Of a DNA stretch of 64,000 nucleotides, positions 13,955-25,538 are shown piece after piece. The DNA lies in assembly GCF_019925205.1 (NCBI RefSeq), contig NC_083564.1, positions 36,866,447 to 36,930,446 of the forward strand, in the 5' to 3' direction. A program made the position numbers and the translations under genes. The DNA is from Metopolophium dirhodum (lineage: Eukaryota; Arthropoda; Insecta; Hemiptera; Aphididae). The notes beneath the pieces were generated by a model. It was not told the DNA's origin and made no database searches. It worked only from the letters and a program-made list of their open reading frames with translations. Position 1 is the stretch's first letter. The number at the start of each line of letters is the position of its first letter.

Positions 13955-15526
13955 TTAACTCTTATTAGCAGCCTTAACTACAGGTTTTCTTATAACATTA
14001 TCATCATCTTCTTTCTCGAATGTGAAAGGCTTATCATAACCTAATATACGTTGATAATGCATTACGTCATCAAATGCTTGTGGATCCACAAATAGGGGGT
14101 ATTCTTTTGCATAAAATGTGACCGTTAATTTCTGTGTTAAAGGTAATCTTACTTCAAATGGTTTAAATTGTACCTGAAAATAAATTTAATATTTTTAGTT
14201 AAATGTTTACTTATAATTAAAATACAGAAGTTATTTAATCAATTTTATTAATAAATGAACTAATATACTTTCAATAGTACATTTTTAGAATGTTTCTAAA
14301 TTAATCACGCCAATAATTGCCACTAAAACATTTTTTCTATTAGTGTATTAATGCTAGCAAAGTTAGTTGGTCATTAGCTAGTTAATAAATTCATTTTTTT
14401 TTTATTTAGTTAGTTAATTTTTTAATCAATTTAACTATTTAAATTATCCATTGTAATAATTAAGATTTTTTTATTTAATGAAAAATTCCTGGATTAAAAA
14501 ACTAGCACTGGCACTAAAATTTATACTACCCTGTAATTGCCTAAACCACTACAACAGTTTGTATATTTTTCTCCATATTAACTTTAAATTTATTTTGTTA
14601 ACATTTCAGAATTAACATTTTTTACAATAACTTCACTAAGCCAAGTTAATTTATTTAATTAACTAACTCACTTTTTAAATACTAGGACTTGGGCTTGTAT
14701 AATTTATTCATTTATTTAAATTAAATATCACTAAACAGATCAGTGATCTATTTAAATAATAATTTTATCACAGTGAATATAGATTTTAATGTAAAAACAA
14801 AGAAAATTATTTTATTTAGGAACTAAATAAATTTGTTTGTTAAAAGTAAAAATGAATTAAAAATATTAAATAATTTTACAACTCGGAACATAGTTTTTAA
14901 GACATTGGATTGAGCTCCTCTCTTAATTTTTCCCAATTAAAGCACAGGGTAATCTATTTTCCTATGAGCATGTAGTCTTAATCTAAAATAAACCTATTAC
15001 TAATACTTGCCTTCTTAGGTTTTAAGAACAATGAAATAATTGTGGCATTGTACTCGTCAGTTTTTTTGTTATACTCGATAGACGTCACATATTTTCTTGT
15101 TACCAAATGAATGAGTGCTGGTGTAATAAATGTGAAGAATCCAGCAATGGTGCATACACCTATGGTGGCTGCTAAACTACTGCCCACTTCTGCAGCTTTT
15201 TGTATCACCATTGGCTGAATACACAAACCTATAGCGCTGGTCATAAATGATACAATTTTCAAGTTACGGATTCGTGGGCCCAATGTTCCAATGTAGATGT
15301 TTTTCCACTCTGCGTCGTTAGTCTGAACATTGACACTGTTTATCTTGGACTCGGTGGATGACTATAATTGGATACACGCATTAATAATGATTGTAAAAAT
15401 GTATCTGTCGGAACTCACATGTTTGAGGCACACTGCTGCGGCTAAAGGATGTTGAGTATTTACTTTGTTCAAACAACTCCTAAACTGTGAAATACGACAA
15501 GTTCGAAATACGATTGAAGAATACAT
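13955..15526 (-). CDS. TMEM70: TMEM70-like mitochondrial inner-membrane protein, three exons
   Basis: Exons are 15526-15419, 15361-15011 and 14173-13955, all joined in phase 0, giving 225 aa. Human TMEM70 is about 260 aa. TMEM70 family proteins sit in the mitochondrial inner membrane and help assemble ATP synthase (c-ring) and complex I; that role is taken from the family. Residues 1-36 (MYSSIVFRTCRISQF...) are Arg/Ser-rich without acids, as in a mitochondrial presequence. Two hydrophobic segments follow at about 70-88 and 97-117, then the characteristic TPALIHLVTRKYV (116-128), TDEYNATIISLFLKPKK (137-153) and the C-terminal TFYAKEYPLFVDPQ and HYQRILGYDKPF (172-203). The first intron (15418-15362) is GT-AG and only 57 nt. 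The second (15010-14174) is GC-AG. An in-frame upstream ATG at 15589 would add 21 residues, but the start at 15526 gives the better targeting sequence. A family match is visible by eye, so I am fairly sure. Confidence 0.88.
14174..15010 (-). other. GC-AG intron of the TMEM70-like gene, with TTAA-rich repeat-like interior
   Basis: The donor is AAG followed by GCAAGTATT and the acceptor is TTTATTTTCAG. Only the GC donor preserves phase 0. The nearest GT, four bases further on, would leave phase 1 and break the frame into exon 3. The interior (about 14350-14690) is rich in AGTTAATTAA-type motifs, like the TTAAC-rich hAT family, and may be a badly decayed copy, but termini and target duplication could not be identified. 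Confidence 0.7.
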
Positions 15527-15589
15527 TATCTTACTATGTATAATATAAACAGATTTAAAATATTCTATAAAAGGGTGGACTATAAGCAA

Positions 15590-16778
15590 TAAAGGTGGAC
15601 ACTAGACTTAGATGTATTGTGTAATTAGTAATTACAATGAAAATTTAAAATCATTAAATATTAATACAAGATTCGAACTTAATAGCACAGATTTTATAAC
15701 TTTAGTTATTACTTAACTTAGTTTAAACTTTAATTTAGTTTATAAATTAAGTTTAATATAATCTGTGATAATAGTAAGATTTTTTGTGATAACGATACGC
15801 AATACACATGGACATGGACTACAGAGAAAGGGAATAGCGATAAGGAGGCAAAGATAGGGCCCGGCCGGCCCTCGTTGTAATCTATATTTTCAATTCTGAA
15901 TTCACTATTATGGCTTATATTAGAATATGGTTCGATCTAATATCTTTAAGTATGAAAATTTAATGAAATTATCTAAGAGATCCCAAATAATTGTTTTCCC
16001 TTTAAAATGTGGTAAAGGAGTTTAAAGTAGTGGACAGACGGAGACAGTTGTATAATATCACGTATTCACGTAAACCACGAATTAAGAGAATATTTTAATT
16101 CGTGACGTAAACTAAAATTTATAATGATTTGTTTTATAATTCAATAAAATTTCCCTATTCCTGTATTTAAGTATTTTACTGAGTAAAATTTACTCCAGTC
16201 ACAGCCTGTGGATTCGTTCAACCATAAAATCAGGCTGACAATGAAAATGATTTAGTATACGGCAGTGCCATCTAGCGACAAAAGTAAGTGACTGACGATT
16301 ATCATCTATAGCAAAATATTATTATGGTTATATTATCCACAATATTCACAAAATATAAAGGCAATAGGCATAACATTTATTTAGGGGATTGCCAACGGTC
16401 AAATTATTTTCATAGACCTTATAGGCCAAGTATAAAGTTTATAGTTATTTCAAACAAAATGTACAAACCTTTTTTCAATCGTACATTCATACTACATTAG
16501 TACATTACCACCAAATATGCAATGATAGAGATAATTTATAGACTTATTAGAGAGTTTATAGACTCTCTAGTCTCTAGTCTTCATGGTTCATCCTTCATCA
16601 TTAGCAATTTATTATCTTAGATTACAATAACATGTCATTGGTAAATAGAAAATAAATAATTCATAATGTAGAATCTTAGATCATATTATACTATTATGAT
16701 ACTATCATTTCACATTTGAGTAAAATCTTATAGTAGATTCTGTTGCCAAACAAAAATACCATTTACATTGATTATAAT
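15590..16778. other. Upstream region of the TMEM70-like gene; no gene seen
   Basis: This stretch covers the promoter side of the minus-strand TMEM70-like gene. I could not define a TATA box or initiator with confidence. GTGCCATCTAGCGA at 16265-16278 resembles the reverse complement of the CTCF core motif, with two mismatches. Nothing else was recognised. Confidence 0.35.
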
Positions 16779-17485
16779 TAGGGTTCAGATTTAAAGGCAA
16801 TTTAATCAGTAAAAAAAAGCATTCAAAATGTCAAAAAAGCCAAAAAAAAGCATTTAATTTATTTGATAAAGCAATTACAAAAAAAATGTACTAAAAAATG
16901 AAATAGTTTGTTTATTGTATTTGTATATTTAACTATATAGTGTGTATTAACGTTGACGGTTTGGTCTTATTAGTATTTTTGTACATAGAAAATGTAATCG
17001 GGGCGGCTGACGAACAATATTTTGAATCTATAGTAGGTAAGTATAAACTATAATCTATATGCATATAAATTATGAACATATTTTAATCTATAGATAGGCA
17101 GCAATGTAGCATCGTAGCATGGGTTCTTTTATAAACGTTAACTGGCCATACCGAATACCGATACCACTTAGCGATATCGGTAAATATCGCCGATAATAAA
17201 ACCCATTAAAAATAATTGACAGCCGACAATGCAGTCTTCAGAAAATCTTATCGATTTGTACCATTTATACGTATGTCGTGTATAAAACTATTAAATCAAT
17301 AGAAAATTAAACACAATAAAGGCAATTATAAGTGAAAAATGCACAAAAAGCATTAATCAGTTAAAAAAGGCAAAAAAAAATACGTCCATCATCTTACATA
17401 TTAAATGACAAACATTTTTGTATAAAAATTATTTCTCTATTATTATTATTAAAAAAAATGTTTTCGCTTTCAAATCTGAACCTTA
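16779..17485. mobile_element. Non-autonomous hAT element (707 bp)
   Basis: The left end is TAGGGTTCAGATTTAAAGGC and the complemented right end is TAAGGTTCAGATTTGAAAGC, a 20-bp terminal inverted repeat with three differences. Perfect 8-bp duplications ATTATAAT flank it at 16771-16778 and 17486-17493. Subterminal A-runs with repeated AAAAGCATT and AAAGGCAA motifs occur at both ends. No transposase frame is present. Confidence 0.85.
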
Positions 17486-17514
17486 ATTATAATGTATCCA
17501 GTATAGTAGCCACG

Positions 17515-17570
17515 CTTATGTCCGTATACATAATTGCATAGTACATTTATTTGTCACATACGGACATAAG
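17515..17570. repeat. 13-bp perfect inverted repeat
   Basis: CTTATGTCCGTAT at 17515-17527 is repeated in inverse orientation at 17558-17570, separated by 30 nt. It lies just outside the hAT element ending at 17485. It may be a remnant of a miniature transposon or a transcribed hairpin; no function can be assigned. Confidence 0.5.
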
Positions 17571-20500
17571 ACATGTTAAACTATGTCAGATGTCTCATGT
17601 GGCACACAAATTGATACGGGATATGGACATTAATAGTATGCATAGTACGTGACAAAACAAATATTATTTTGTCATTATAATATGTCTCCTAATCCACCTC
17701 TGTCTGCATCTGCATTTTTTATCAAAAATATATGCGGCGGGAGTTTTTTTTTTTATTATTTTTCACTTATTAGTAATGTGAATGTCAAAGTGTCAGTTGC
17801 AGGAGTATTGAATTTGGGTATTATTAAGCGCACCCGCAGAATAACATCTCACAAAGGGCAAGATTTAAGAATTACTAACAATCTAATATTAGTTAAAGTG
17901 ATATTGATACCAAAGTACATGCATTTTAAAATTCCCAGGGGGGGCATGGCCTCGGACTTACGAAGGATATCGAACAATAGTGGGCCTTTGTGAGTTGTGG
18001 GTAATACGTACTACGTACGTTTCCTATACTAACTGAATATTGAATAATGGATATATTATTACTATTTGGCCCCGGGCCCAAAATTAAATTATTTTAATCC
18101 GGGCTTGACCACACATAAGACACGGAACCTGCGTAATAAATTATTATCAATAAATGAAAATAATATTCATACTATTTAATATCCAAAATATTTATTATTG
18201 ACTACCATAGATAATATATATTATATTATCTATGTTGACTACGGACAACGGTTCACGGTTACCAACGAACAAGTTGCAACACGACACGACAAGAACCATG
18301 TCGAAGTAACTGGTTACTTCTTTATCTATGGTTCTGAGCGAACTCTATAATAATATGATACCACGGACTAAGATATCTTGTATGTTACCAATATACCATA
18401 ATATTATAGAGTTCGATGAAAATGAGCTACAACTGTACTGAGGTAGGTTTGAGTTATCAGTAAATGCAGATGTACACCGTATTTTGGTTTTATATTATCC
18501 CTGGTATAATGTTTGGGTTCTCCTACGATTTTTTAGTTTTTTATGGTTTCTGGAATCTGTGTTTGGTGTTATGTTTGATATTAGTCACAGACCACACTAC
18601 CACAGGTTGTTTTAAATGGGAAATTGATAAACGCTGTTAATTTAAATTTTAGATTATCTGAAAAATTTTAAATTACATTAATACAATAATACAATCTTAC
18701 ATCATGAGTTATTTAAGAGAAAACGGAAACACATAGGTACAATACATTTTTTAAAGCCATTGCGAATTGCAATATTTACTAAACATTTAAATGAATAACT
18801 AAAAGAAAGTCAATTTCGTTCCAAGTCACCAGTCCAGATGGCACTCAACAGTTTCTGTACGTATACATTTTATAAAATACTTAACTATAGTTAAGACTAT
18901 AAAGTGCCTATTATTGTTTTATTAATATTAAATTCAGAGTACTGACTCTAATATCGAGTTCTAGAATACATGTAACTCCAAAATATATCTTTTAAATTTT
19001 AATGGAGCTACCATATAATTAAAATCCCTCAACATGCCAGTATGCCACTTGATAAATAATTTCTGCTATCAGTGGGTTCTGCATTATGGTTCAGGACGTG
19101 TAATGGGGTATACATTTGAATCGCAGAGATATAAAATGTTTTGCAAGCCATGTTAAGTATTAAGGGACTATAAATCCTCTTTTACAATAATTAGTACTAT
19201 TTTTTTTTTTAATTTTCTCATGCGCCCTTTGTTTTAAAAAAATTCAAAATTTTCTCTTTATTGAATTTTACTATAATTTCTTATATTGGCATATAATAAA
19301 GCTAGTACATACTCATCTTTTCGATACAATTTATGGTTAATGCTGAATGGAAAAGTCGCAGCAAATTTTTTCGTGATTAATCCTAAATTTTTGATATGAA
19401 AATGTGCATTACATTGAATTGGTTTATCAGCAGTAGTACAATCATACATCACTTTTATATTATACGTTACACTTTAAGTTTTAATGAGCAAACTTTCTTA
19501 TTTTATGGTCAATGTTGTCTTGTTGATTCATAAAATGTGATTTTTTTATATTTTATAAAAGTAATTTATATTTGATAAGATGTGTGAATTGTATTATTGT
19601 TGTGGTGTAGAGTCATTTAGAAGTTAACCATTGAGTGTAGTTTTCATAGATGTATGATATTTTATAAATCTGGAGAGAAAGAACAGAATTTGTATCAAAA
19701 GACCACTGCAGACTCAAGTACAATTGTTGCTTATATACCTATATTTTTATCATGATCAGCGCTTTAAAAGCTATTATCATATAATTAACTTGAATCATTT
19801 TGTTTTTTTAATATTATTATTTAAGTCTAAAAAAAATAAAAATACTAGTTAATACAGAAATTACTATTTTTAAAGATATGAACTATAATCATACTATAAG
19901 TCCAAAAAAATGTTATGTAAGATGTAACATTTATAATATATAGGTATAAAGAAAAGAATTGTATTACTTATACAATTACTTATTATATTACTGATTTTTT
20001 ATTGATTATTAATACAACCTAAGTGAGTTAAAAAAATATTTTGGAGTATACATATATATTTTTGTTTGTAAGCGATAATTTTGAAATACCTCTAAAATAT
20101 ATTTACAGTTATTAGCTGGTTTTATGTCAATGGATTATAATTTGTAAAAATGTACTCTTTTTTTATTAGACACGTCTAGTCACTCACAGCTATGAGTGAA
20201 TGTCACAGACAGTCAGAGTATGAGTCTGTAATTTATGTCCTTAAATTTGAGTTGTGTACAATTCCATAGAGGTTTTTTCTTTGGCCAGACAGCGTATTTG
20301 GTATTTATAAATTTACAGAAGAAATTATTTGCAATGTAGATATCTCTTTACAGTTTTAAATTAGATTATGGTTTAATAAAAAATAAATTTTATTATTTTT
20401 TGTTATTATTTAGCATCTCTTGTACTTGTTGTGAATTAAATTCAAATTAAAAAAAAAAACGTTCAAAACTTGTGAAAAAACTGACACAACAGTAGTATTA

Positions 20501-20935
20501 TTTTTTTTTGTTTATCTATCAATACAAATTGTAACTTTTTTTATCATGTTGAAGAAAAATATGTATTTATTATTTCTAAACTTAATAACTTATGTAATTA
20601 TTTTTCCTTAAATATTTTAGATGAAACCATTTGTTTTTATTGTCCCCTAATAAAAATGTTATCGGTTCTAGTTTCTATTGTTTATATCTAAAGCTATAAT
20701 AGTATGATATTAGTTTCTTGTATGACTATAAATATAAGAACAACTTCTAATGATTTATGTATAAGTTATACATTTATTTAGTCCTTCATGTTACATTATT
20801 TGTGTATGGGTCAATTTATATACTTTTTTACTTTGCTTTAATTTTGTATACTGTTATACTATATCATAAAACATTTTAATGAAATCCAAGCGTAATATGG
20901 ACGTATATAATATAATTTTTTATAATTATGTTTTA
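17571..20935. other. Intergenic region between TMEM70-like and Tudor genes
   Basis: No secure gene was found. A 114-codon plus-strand frame at 17649-17993 and a 64-codon minus-strand frame at 19258-19452 (beginning MMYDCTTADKPIQCNAHFHI) are open, but neither matches a family I know, and the first has poly-T/poly-F composition. A 19-bp inverted repeat with one mismatch (18339-18357 and 18397-18415) and an AT palindrome near 18207-18235 are present. A GGCCCCGGGCCC motif near 18069 looks like an old transposon end. Confidence 0.35.
18339..18415. repeat. Inverted repeat, potential 77-nt hairpin
   Basis: CGAACTCTATAATAATATG (18339-18357) pairs with 18397-18415 with one mismatch in 19, leaving a 39-nt loop. 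The size is close to that of a miRNA precursor, but A/T richness makes chance or a transposon relic equally likely. Confidence 0.4.
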
Positions 20936-21330
20936 GGCCAGTAACAGTCAACAGATGTCCTGAGATTATGAATGATTGAAAAAGTTACTTAAAAGTTGGA
21001 TATACCTACCGAAGAAATAATAGTTTGTTTAAAGGTATCTTAGGGTATACAGAAACAAATTATTTCCATATCATAGTTTAAGAAGAACCTTGCTATTTGC
21101 AGCTATAACAGATCACAAATGTGTACAGTAACACTATTACTAATCATAAACACAACATCCAATACTAACTAAATTTAAGTTACATAAATCTAACAAAGTT
21201 TATCAAGTTTTACCCATTACATGGATATTATATAAAAGTGGTAAATTTTAGGTAGGTACTTGGTGTTCATATATAGGTACTGAAAATATTAGTTTAGGAA
21301 AGATTTATTGGAGAAAATAATTATTTCTAA
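20936..21330 (+). other. Likely 5' leader region of the Tudor gene
   Basis: A TATGTTTTAG acceptor-like sequence ends at about 20937 and is followed by GCCAGTAACAGTCAACAGA, so a noncoding 5' exon could run into the coding exon. There are several upstream ATGs with immediate stops. Transcript data would be needed to confirm this. Confidence 0.3.
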
Positions 21331-23106
21331 ATGGAAAACCCAGTAGAAAACTTAAATAATTCCAAAAACATGGTTGGAAAATTAAAAAATAATGTTATAG
21401 ACAAGGCTGTGACTGAAATTTCCACTTTATTATCTTTTGAAAACTCACAAACTGAAGAATTAAATTCATCAAATAATAATCATGTTAAAAATATTCCAAT
21501 TGTAAATAAGCCGGCTTTAGGTGATGTATGGAATGTATATGTGTCAAATATAAATTCATTAAAATATTTTCATGTACAGAACATGGACAACTATGAATAT
21601 ATTCAATCAATCTGTTCAAAATTGGATAAATATGATTCAACGTCGAAGAAGCTTCCAAAAGTAGGACATTTAATTGCTGCTCGCGATCTCAATGGTACAT
21701 GGTACAGAGCAAAAGTTCAAAGCATAACGGAATCGGGACTGAATGTATGCTTTATTGATTTCGGGATTTCTAAAGTACTAGTTACAGTTTATAAAGATTT
21801 ACCAAAAGAACTTGCCAGTATAAAACCAATGGCTTATCATTGTTATTTTAAAAGTGTATCAAAAGAAGATGAAAATAGATTTTTAGATCTAGATTTATTT
21901 GATTCTATTTATAAATACTACAGTTCTTATAAAATAACAGCAACTTTTTTAAGCAATAATGATCCATATTTAGTTACATTATCACATAACGGTAAAGATG
22001 TTCTGGATATTTTATACAATTTACTTTGGGATGGTATTGTTCCTAGTATATCTGATGATCCAATAAATCATGCAAAACTTATAATGCTGAATAAAATATT
22101 TTCAAAATCTAAGACAGGAGTTGTCAGTGTAGAACCCATTTTTTCCAATAATCATTTTTATGTTGAAACCGAATTTAGTTATCAAATTGGCAAAACTATT
22201 ACAACTGAAATCAAAAATCAGACAAAATGGATTCCAGTATTACATCCTGAAGAGGGTCAAATAGTGATTGCTAAAAATACCAATGATTTAAAATTATATC
22301 GGGCAAGAGTCGTAAAGAAATATGAAGATTCTGAAGAGCATAAATGTTTTTTAATCGATTGCGCGACGTTCGAAAACTGTTTTGAAATGTTTGAACCTAC
22401 CGATTATCTACGAACAACACTTCCAGTCAAGATACACTGTTCTTTAGATATATCCATTAATTTTAGCGGTGATATACAAGAAAGCATGAATCTTGCTTTT
22501 ATTAATGAAATAGCCGAAAGCAAAGGCAAGTCAAAAATCATAAAAATTAAAAAAATTGGAAATCCTTGTATAATAGACTTGGAGATCAGTGATTTAAATA
22601 TCATTCAAGTTATTAAACCATGCGAAGTGAGAGTGATCAATGATAAACATTTTAATTCTTTTAAAGTTCGGTTAAATTCTCCCGGAGTAAAAAAAATCAC
22701 AGATGTTCTAAGATCTACTAAAACATTTTTTCCTATTTCCAACCCAAATATTTTTCAACTATATGTTACTAAAATTGACCAACAATACAAGAGAGTAAAA
22801 TATATGGGTGAAATTAAAGGAGGCTTTAAAGTAATGTTAGTAGACGAAGTACCTATTAAGATAGTAGTCGATCAACTATATGCAATTCCTAAATCAATAG
22901 TAAATGTAAAAACTACAGATTTCTATTGTTCTCTAGGACTAAATAAAACTGATTATTCTAACAAATTGTTTATTGACATTTGTAATAATGGCAACGTCAA
23001 ATTTAAAATGGTTGTCATTACAAATGATCATATAAATGCTCATATTGTTAAACTTTTTTTAAATTCTAAAGATATAAAATCAATGATTTGTAACCAACCT
23101 TCATAA
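21331..23106 (+). CDS. Intronless protein with three extended Tudor-type modules
   Basis: This is a single 591-aa frame from ATG to TAA. After a polar N-terminal tail (1-62), module 1 spans about 64-230: SN-like strands from DVWNVYVSNINSLKYFHVQ, a Tudor core at about 108-161 (VGHLIAARDLNGTWYRAKV, then FIDFG at 141-145) and a closing segment at 168-232. Module 2 covers about 262-430, with core EEGQIVIAKNTNDLKLYRAR (307-326) followed by FLIDCATFE in place of the usual F-x-DFG. Module 3 covers about 430-545 and is degenerate (KYMGEIKGGFKVMLVDEVP at 490-508). Tudor modules of this kind bind symmetrically dimethylated arginine, notably in Piwi proteins, and scaffold germ granules. Only module 1 keeps the canonical F-x-DFG, so methyl-arginine binding by modules 2 and 3 is doubtful. 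I cannot assign an orthologue. The lack of introns suggests a retrocopy or a lineage-specific gene, but the frame is intact and so probably functional. Confidence 0.9.
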   Translation: MENPVENLNNSKNMVGKLKNNVIDKAVTEISTLLSFENSQTEELNSSNNNHVKNIPIVNKPALGDVWNVYVSNINSLKYFHVQNMDNYEYIQSICSKLDKYDSTSKKLPKVGHLIAARDLNGTWYRAKVQSITESGLNVCFIDFGISKVLVTVYKDLPKELASIKPMAYHCYFKSVSKEDENRFLDLDLFDSIYKYYSSYKITATFLSNNDPYLVTLSHNGKDVLDILYNLLWDGIVPSISDDPINHAKLIMLNKIFSKSKTGVVSVEPIFSNNHFYVETEFSYQIGKTITTEIKNQTKWIPVLHPEEGQIVIAKNTNDLKLYRARVVKKYEDSEEHKCFLIDCATFENCFEMFEPTDYLRTTLPVKIHCSLDISINFSGDIQESMNLAFINEIAESKGKSKIIKIKKIGNPCIIDLEISDLNIIQVIKPCEVRVINDKHFNSFKVRLNSPGVKKITDVLRSTKTFFPISNPNIFQLYVTKIDQQYKRVKYMGEIKGGFKVMLVDEVPIKIVVDQLYAIPKSIVNVKTTDFYCSLGLNKTDYSNKLFIDICNNGNVKFKMVVITNDHINAHIVKLFLNSKDIKSMICNQPS

Positions 23107-23155
23107 TATTGAACTGTTTTTTTTTTTGAACATTATTATTATTGTGAATTATATA

Positions 23156-23908
23156 TAGAGGGTCATTCACCAATCATGTTCACTCTATTTTTTCCTTTAA
23201 TAATGAATTTTTTCATATTCTGATTTTTTAAATTTTTTAAGTATACTCAGACAATTTTTCCAAATTCTTGAATTTTTGTGTACTACTTTAGGAGTGTTCT
23301 ATGGCATACAAACTTTTGCTATTCAAATGAGAGCCTGCCTTTTTTACTGTAAATTATTTAGTTGATAATTTTTTTGAAAGGTTTGATGTAACTAATTCAA
23401 AATTTGAATGAGTTGTTTCTTAGTTATTAAAATATTTGTACTAAGGATAAAAGTCCTTAAAAATGGTTTTAAAAAATATACAAAATAGACGTAAAATTGG
23501 ATTCAGTTTTTATTACATTTGGGCTATTTTTACAAATTTGGAATTATTAATATTAATGACTAAAATTGTCAAATCACCATAGTCCCTATATCTTATAAGC
23601 CCATTACCTACAGTGGGCATTTTATCCTTAGAGCACAAAGTTAAATAACTCAAAAACTACTCGTACAAATTTTGATTCTGATAGGTACTTCAAATTTTTC
23701 TGAAAAACTATCCACTGAATAATTTACAGTTGAAAAGGGGGTTCTCATTTAAAAAAAAGAAGTTTGTATCTCCACAGGACACTCCTTAAAGAGTAAAAAA
23801 AATGTCAATAATGTGAACATAATATAAACATTCCAAAAATTGGATTTTGAATAACTGCATTATTGAAGAAAAAAAAGGGGGTTAGCTTGCTTGGTGAATC
23901 ACCCTGTA
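23156..23908. mobile_element. Non-autonomous mariner/Tc1-like element (753 bp) in the Tudor gene 3' region
   Basis: The left end is TAGAGGGTCATTCACCAA and the complemented right end is TACAGGGTGATTCACCAAG, an inverted repeat of about 18 bp with two differences. TA dinucleotides flank both ends (23154-23155 and 23909-23910). The A[CG]AGGGTGATTCA terminus resembles those of mariner-derived miniature elements in insects. There is no transposase frame. It lies about 50 nt beyond the Tudor stop codon, so the transcript probably carries it in the 3' UTR unless polyadenylation occurs first. Confidence 0.75.
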
Positions 23909-24191
23909 TAACTGTCACTAACTTGTAACGATTTTTGCATATCATACCACATGATTATGTACAGTCTCTTATGGATTCTTAAGTCTTTCAAAATTGTTCG
24001 ACTTTATGGCGGGTCCACACAGAGTCTGGTTTATTTTTCTTTGTGTTTTTAAACAATTTTTGTGTTGGGAAAAGTTAAGTTTTGTAATCTTACCCAGTTT
24101 AGACCTAGCATTATATGATATTATTGTGTATTGTATTATAATTATGTAAAATGTAATATTTTGTATACCAAAAATCTGTGTTGTGATAAAA

Positions 24192-24197
24192 AATAAA
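24192..24197 (+). terminator. Candidate poly(A) signal for the Tudor gene
   Basis: An AATAAA hexamer lies 1.1 kb after the stop codon, beyond the mariner-like element, in an A-rich stretch with GT-rich sequence just upstream (TCTGTGTTGTG). No earlier AATAAA between the stop and the element was noticed, which fits a 3' UTR containing the insertion. Confidence 0.35.
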
Positions 24198-24795
24198 AAA
24201 ATAATATAAATGTTTACATTATTTATTTGTCTATTTTGAGTTGTAGTTTTATAGTAATTTATAGCTCCTTAATTATTTTTTAAATTTAGTACAATGTAAC
24301 ATCATATTATGTCAGAGGGTCCCCTGGTTCATTATTATGCTCACCGGTCAATGGTCATCACTTTTTGGGAGTTCAGACTTTAGACCCCACTCCTATTAGC
24401 AAAAGACTTACTAATACTAACAAATTTCGAATACAGAGTGGATATTAATTATTAAACATAAAAAAAATAAATGTTAGCCAATCGTATTTGGCACTAAGTT
24501 CATAATTCATATATATATTAAAACATACTTATGTGTTAAATGTAAATATTATACTATTTGCTTTATAATTATATGGATTTACTTGTTGTTTAAAATCTGA
24601 CCAACAAACTTATAAATACTACCTAGTTGCGTTACCAAGTAGAAACTTTTTAAAATAAAGATGAATGATTATAAATAAAACGTAGATACATAAATAAAAC
24701 ATAAATAAATTCTTTGCGCAGTAGCAATATTGTTGAAATTAGTTATCATTAGTTTATACTCGTGGTACCGAAAACTGAATTACCAAGGTTTTTAA

Positions 24796-25100
24796 GGGGA
24801 TAGCAAACGGACAGTTTTTGAGGGGTTCGAATTATACAATTTTCAATTTGCATGCATGCTGGTTTTGTAATTGTGTGCGTAATAAGTGATCATTATTGTG
24901 TGTGACTGTGTGCAAATGAAATAGCGAATCGCCCTCGTACAAGTCACCGCCTCGGCGTTATGCCCGTAAACAATTTAATTTAATATATTGTACTTTTTGT
25001 TAATCGTACCCATGGACCTGATTACGCGATTAGACTTCTGAAAACTGATTTGGATTCGTTATTATGTCTACTTGAGATCGACCAGGACTCATTTTAAGAT
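24796..25100. mobile_element. Left end of a TTAA/GGGG element, first of three related copies
   Basis: It starts GGGGATAGCAAACGGACAG after a TTAA at 24792-24795. The next 150 bp share an ordered block with the copies at 25539 and 27458, including TTTGAGGGGTTC, ATTTGCATGC, TTGTAATTGTGTGCGTAA and TGATCATTATTGTGTGTGAC. A right end was not found; the copy may be truncated. The segment 25019-25075 also resembles the arms of the foldback element at 60169-60601. Confidence 0.5.
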
Positions 25101-25538
25101 ATTTAATTTAATTTTCAAACAATATAACATTTAAACAAGATTACTACGAGTTTAGGAACAACATTAAAAAAAAGATGATTGGTACAGTATGGTTGAAATA
25201 ATAAATTGTCCGATTCTAATCTCGTCGTCGCCGCCCGAGATCTGTGTGTTAGTCGTAAATGATTATTAGTATGTGTGGCGCCAATGCAGGTCAATTGTAA
25301 CGGTACGGAGGGCTCTCGCAATGACATGTCAGCATTTAATATTGTGATTATGAAAACATTTTTATTTTTCACTCAAACAGACAACTCTAATTCCAACGAT
25401 TACCTCGATTTACATTCTGACAAAATATTCTAATTTTCCATAGTATGTACGAGAGATCGATCGATCCAATTTTTATAGTTATATTTAGTTGAATTAAATA
25501 TTTAAGTTTGAAATTTTGCAAATTTAAGACAATTTTAA

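Noticed and set aside
22404..22604. Minus-strand frame inside the Tudor gene
   Set aside because: It is antisense to a clear coding sequence and has no independent support.
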